Assembly: GCA_016649455.1 (NCBI GenBank)
Contig: JAENXO010000078.1
Coordinates: forward strand, 1-9,007
Origin: Gemmatimonadota bacterium
GTDB lineage: Bacteria > Gemmatimonadota > Gemmatimonadetes > Palauibacterales > Palauibacteraceae
DNA: 9,007 nucleotides
Direction of reading: 5' to 3'
Part shown: positions 7,369 to 9,007 of the stretch, piece after piece
Position numbering within the stretch: position 1 is the stretch's first letter
Layout of the letters: every line of letters begins with the position of its first letter
Translations under genes and position numbers: made by a program
Notes under the pieces: generated by a model
The model's database searches: none
The model's input: only the letters and a program-made list of their open reading frames with translations
Told to the model about the DNA's origin: nothing

Positions 7369-7834
7369 TCTCATCAGCGGCAGTTCGAGGCCGCCAGGCG
7401 TGATCGTGCACCTGAACGGGCTTGACGGGTGGCCCGAGCTGGAGAATGCGCGGGACTCGATGCTGGCGGCGGCGCGTTCGACACTGGGTACCAACCCGCG
7501 GCTCGAAGAGGGTGAGCTGTCGATTACCCTGGTAAGCGACGCCGAAATGACAAGTCTGAACGGCGAGTGGCTGGACCGCACCGGCTCGACCGACGTGATC
7601 GCGTTCTCACTCGGCTCTGCTGATTCCGTCCTGGGGGACGTGTACATCGCGCCCGATACTGCGGGAAGAAACGCGTCCGGTCTCGGCGTCGATCTGACCG
7701 AGGAGATTCTCAGACTGGTCATTCACGGGACCCTTCACGTCGTCGGTCACGATCACCCGGACGGCCCTGATCGCGATTCTTCGGAGATGTATCGATTGCA
7801 GGAGGAGTTGCTTCGGAGTCTGGAGGGCCGCTAG
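7352..7834 (+). CDS. ybeY: Endoribonuclease YbeY (16S rRNA maturation factor)
   Basis: YbeY is a zinc-dependent single-strand endoribonuclease needed for 16S rRNA 3'-end maturation and 70S quality control; it acts in the cytoplasm. The 160-residue form shows the metal motif HGTLHVVGHDH with His125, His129 and His135, the upstream segment LNGEWLDRTGSTDVIAF (69-85), and the closing MYRLQEELL helix (146-154). The 7352 GTG start overlaps pgpH by 17 bases and has little Shine-Dalgarno. A GTG at 7400 (144 residues), 9 bases after GAGG, begins just before the first beta strand (IVHLNG) and is equally credible. Placement after phoH and pgpH matches a gene order known in many bacteria, and it probably acts with the PhoH-like ATPase. 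Confidence 0.93.
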   Translation: MTQPPDLISGSSRPPGVIVHLNGLDGWPELENARDSMLAAARSTLGTNPRLEEGELSITLVSDAEMTSLNGEWLDRTGSTDVIAFSLGSADSVLGDVYIAPDTAGRNASGLGVDLTEEILRLVIHGTLHVVGHDHPDGPDRDSSEMYRLQEELLRSLEGR

Positions 7835-7887
7835 CCTGTCCGGGCTCGCACCAACAGCCACCACTGCCGGGGCCAGGAGTCGGACGA

Positions 7888-8505
7888 ATGAGAGCATTCC
7901 TGCACAGACTCCGGCGTTACTTCGTCACCGGCCTGATCGTGATCGCGCCGGTCGGCGTCACGGCCTACGTCCTCGTCTGGCTGTTCCAGCGCCTGGATCC
8001 GATTCTCGGTCGTTTTCTGCCCGCGCTTGGAGTGCGACAGGTCCCGGGCCTCGGCCTGGTAGCCCTGACCGTGATCGTCGTGTTCATCGGCTGGACATCG
8101 CAGGTTGCGCTCGGACGACGGCTGCTCTACTGGTGGAATACCGGCCTGGCAAAACTTCCGTTCGCGCGTCGCATCTACTCCACGTCTTCACAGATCGTCC
8201 AGTCCGTGCTCGACCGCGAGGACAGGCTGTTTCAGCATTGCACGCTGATCGAATTTCCCGGACCGGGGAAATGGGCACTCGGATTCGAGACCGCTCCCTC
8301 GCCGTCCGAATTCGAGACAGTCACGGGTGAGCCGTCAGTGACGGTCTTCCTTCCGACTGCTCCGAACCCGACGTCCGGGTACCTGCTCGTGCTACCGAGG
8401 CGCAGCGTGCACCGGCTGGCGATGAGCGTCGAGGACGGGCTCAAGCTCGTTCTTTCCGTTGGAGCGGCGACTCCGACGATGCCGACCGAGGAGGCTGAGC
8501 GATGA
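7888..8505 (+). CDS. DUF502 family membrane protein
   Basis: This 205-residue protein of unknown function belongs to the DUF502 family. It has two membrane segments (about 12-33 and 53-75) with the conserved VPGLG between them (52-56), a basic N-terminus (RRYFVTGLIVIAP, 9-21), the PFARRIYSTSSQI segment (91-103), and the family signature FLPTAPNPTSGYLLVLPR (154-171) followed by MSVEDGLKL (179-187). The C-terminal part is soluble. The ATG at 7888 has AGGAG 8 bases upstream. It follows ybeY by 53 bases, with no terminator seen, and its stop overlaps the mgtE start as ATGA, so the two are probably translated together. I cannot assign a biochemical role; a link to Mg2+ transport is only suggested by the overlap. 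Confidence 0.9.
   Translation: MRAFLHRLRRYFVTGLIVIAPVGVTAYVLVWLFQRLDPILGRFLPALGVRQVPGLGLVALTVIVVFIGWTSQVALGRRLLYWWNTGLAKLPFARRIYSTSSQIVQSVLDREDRLFQHCTLIEFPGPGKWALGFETAPSPSEFETVTGEPSVTVFLPTAPNPTSGYLLVLPRRSVHRLAMSVEDGLKLVLSVGAATPTMPTEEAER
8489..8494 (+). promoter_or_regulatory. Shine-Dalgarno AGGAGG of mgtE
   Basis: AGGAGG lies 7 bases before the ATG at 8502, inside the end of the DUF502 gene. It confirms the ATG that overlaps the upstream TGA and shows that mgtE does not rely on coupling alone. Confidence 0.75.
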
Positions 8506-9007
8506 CCGAATCTCTGGGTCGGATGGTCGCGATTTCCGAACGGGTCCGAGAGCTGCTCGCGCGTGAGGACGGCCCCTCACTACGGCTGTGTCTCGACGAC
8601 CTGCACGGAAGTGACGTCGCCGACCTGATCGAGGCCCTCGAACCGGACCAGCGCGTGGCGCTCGTGGCGTTCCTGCCGGCTGAACTCGCAGCCGACGCGC
8701 TCGCCGAGATGGAGGACGTCGAGAAGGCAGGCGAGCTCCTCATTCAGTTCGAGCCGGATCGAATCGGGGAAATCGTCGAGGAGATGGCCGACGATGATGC
8801 CGCGGACATCATCGGCGACCTCGAGCCCGAGGACCAGGCCAGGGTGCTGTCGTCAGTCTCCGGCCCGGGCGCGACGGAAATCCAGCGTCTCCTGAGCTAT
8901 CCGGAGGACTCGGCCGGCGGCATCATGACGCACGATCTCCTGGAGGTCGGCTCTGAGCTGACCGCGATTCAGGCGATCAACGAAGTCCGGCTCCAGGCCC
9001 GGGAGGA
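8502..9007 (+). CDS. mgtE: Magnesium transporter MgtE, 5' part (runs off window)
   Basis: MgtE is a homodimeric Mg2+ channel of the inner membrane, closed by Mg2+ bound to its cytoplasmic N and CBS domains. The window holds the first 168 codons, all open. Visible is the superhelical N domain with its acidic repeats (LHGSDVADLIEAL, 34-46; FEPDRIGEIVEEM, 83-95; MADDDAADIIGDLEPED, 95-111) and the start of the CBS pair at YPEDSAGGIMT (133-143), the most recognisable MgtE signature. The acidic residues that sense Mg2+ in this family are plentiful here. The membrane part and most CBS residues lie beyond the right edge, so integrity cannot be judged. It starts at ATG 8502, overlapping the DUF502 stop by 4 bases, after a strong AGGAGG site. 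Confidence 0.92.
   Translation, partial: MTESLGRMVAISERVRELLAREDGPSLRLCLDDLHGSDVADLIEALEPDQRVALVAFLPAELAADALAEMEDVEKAGELLIQFEPDRIGEIVEEMADDDAADIIGDLEPEDQARVLSSVSGPGATEIQRLLSYPEDSAGGIMTHDLLEVGSELTAIQAINEVRLQARE

Noticed and set aside
7835..7887. Terminator in the gap between ybeY and DUF502
   Set aside because: GC-rich segments could pair weakly, but there is no clean stem and no following T run, so I do not call a terminator.

Overview
This is a gene-dense, GC-rich stretch of bacterial chromosome with no mobile elements, RNA genes, CRISPR or long repeats. One gene (rlmN) runs leftwards. From about position 1266 to the right edge, eight genes run rightwards with almost no gaps: a PtsN-type PTS EIIA, a VanZ-like membrane protein, aspS, a PhoH-like ATPase, a PgpH/YqfF-type 7TM-HD protein, ybeY, a DUF502 membrane protein, and the start of an mgtE magnesium channel cut by the window end. 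The 7TM-HD protein together with PhoH and YbeY, the high GC and the heavy use of non-ATG starts suggest a Gram-negative-like lineage outside the gammaproteobacteria. Gemmatimonadota or a deltaproteobacterial group would fit. This is inference from gene order and style; the window holds no phylogenetic marker that I can place without a search.

Layout: 35-1105 (-) rlmN, with a consensus ribosome binding site; 1106-1265 divergent intergenic region holding a plausible rightward promoter and the binding site for the next gene; 1266-1754 ptsN-like; 1751-2224 VanZ-like; 2221-4020 aspS; 4055-5074 phoH-like; 5071-7368 pgpH-like; 7352-7834 ybeY; 7888-8505 DUF502; 8502-9007 mgtE (5' part). Most junctions overlap by 4 to 17 bases, so the rightward set is probably one or a few transcription units with translational coupling.

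How the genes may fit together: RlmN (23S rRNA and tRNA methylation), AspRS, PhoH and YbeY (16S rRNA maturation and ribosome quality control) are translation or RNA genes. The 7TM-HD protein is predicted to hydrolyse c-di-AMP, a signal tied to potassium and osmotic balance. MgtE imports Mg2+. PtsN-type EIIA proteins often regulate potassium and nitrogen responses. The set therefore joins ribosome maturation with ion and envelope homeostasis.

I found no wholly new system. The most notable points are: (1) the ptsN-like gene has no ATG, GTG or TTG upstream of its conserved core, and its best start is an ATC behind a strong Shine-Dalgarno; (2) the same four-base TTGA stop/start overlap occurs at three separate junctions; (3) a Mg2+ channel gene lies downstream of phoH-pgpH-ybeY, in roughly the slot that the CBS-domain gene ybeX holds in the E. 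coli ybeZYX cluster.
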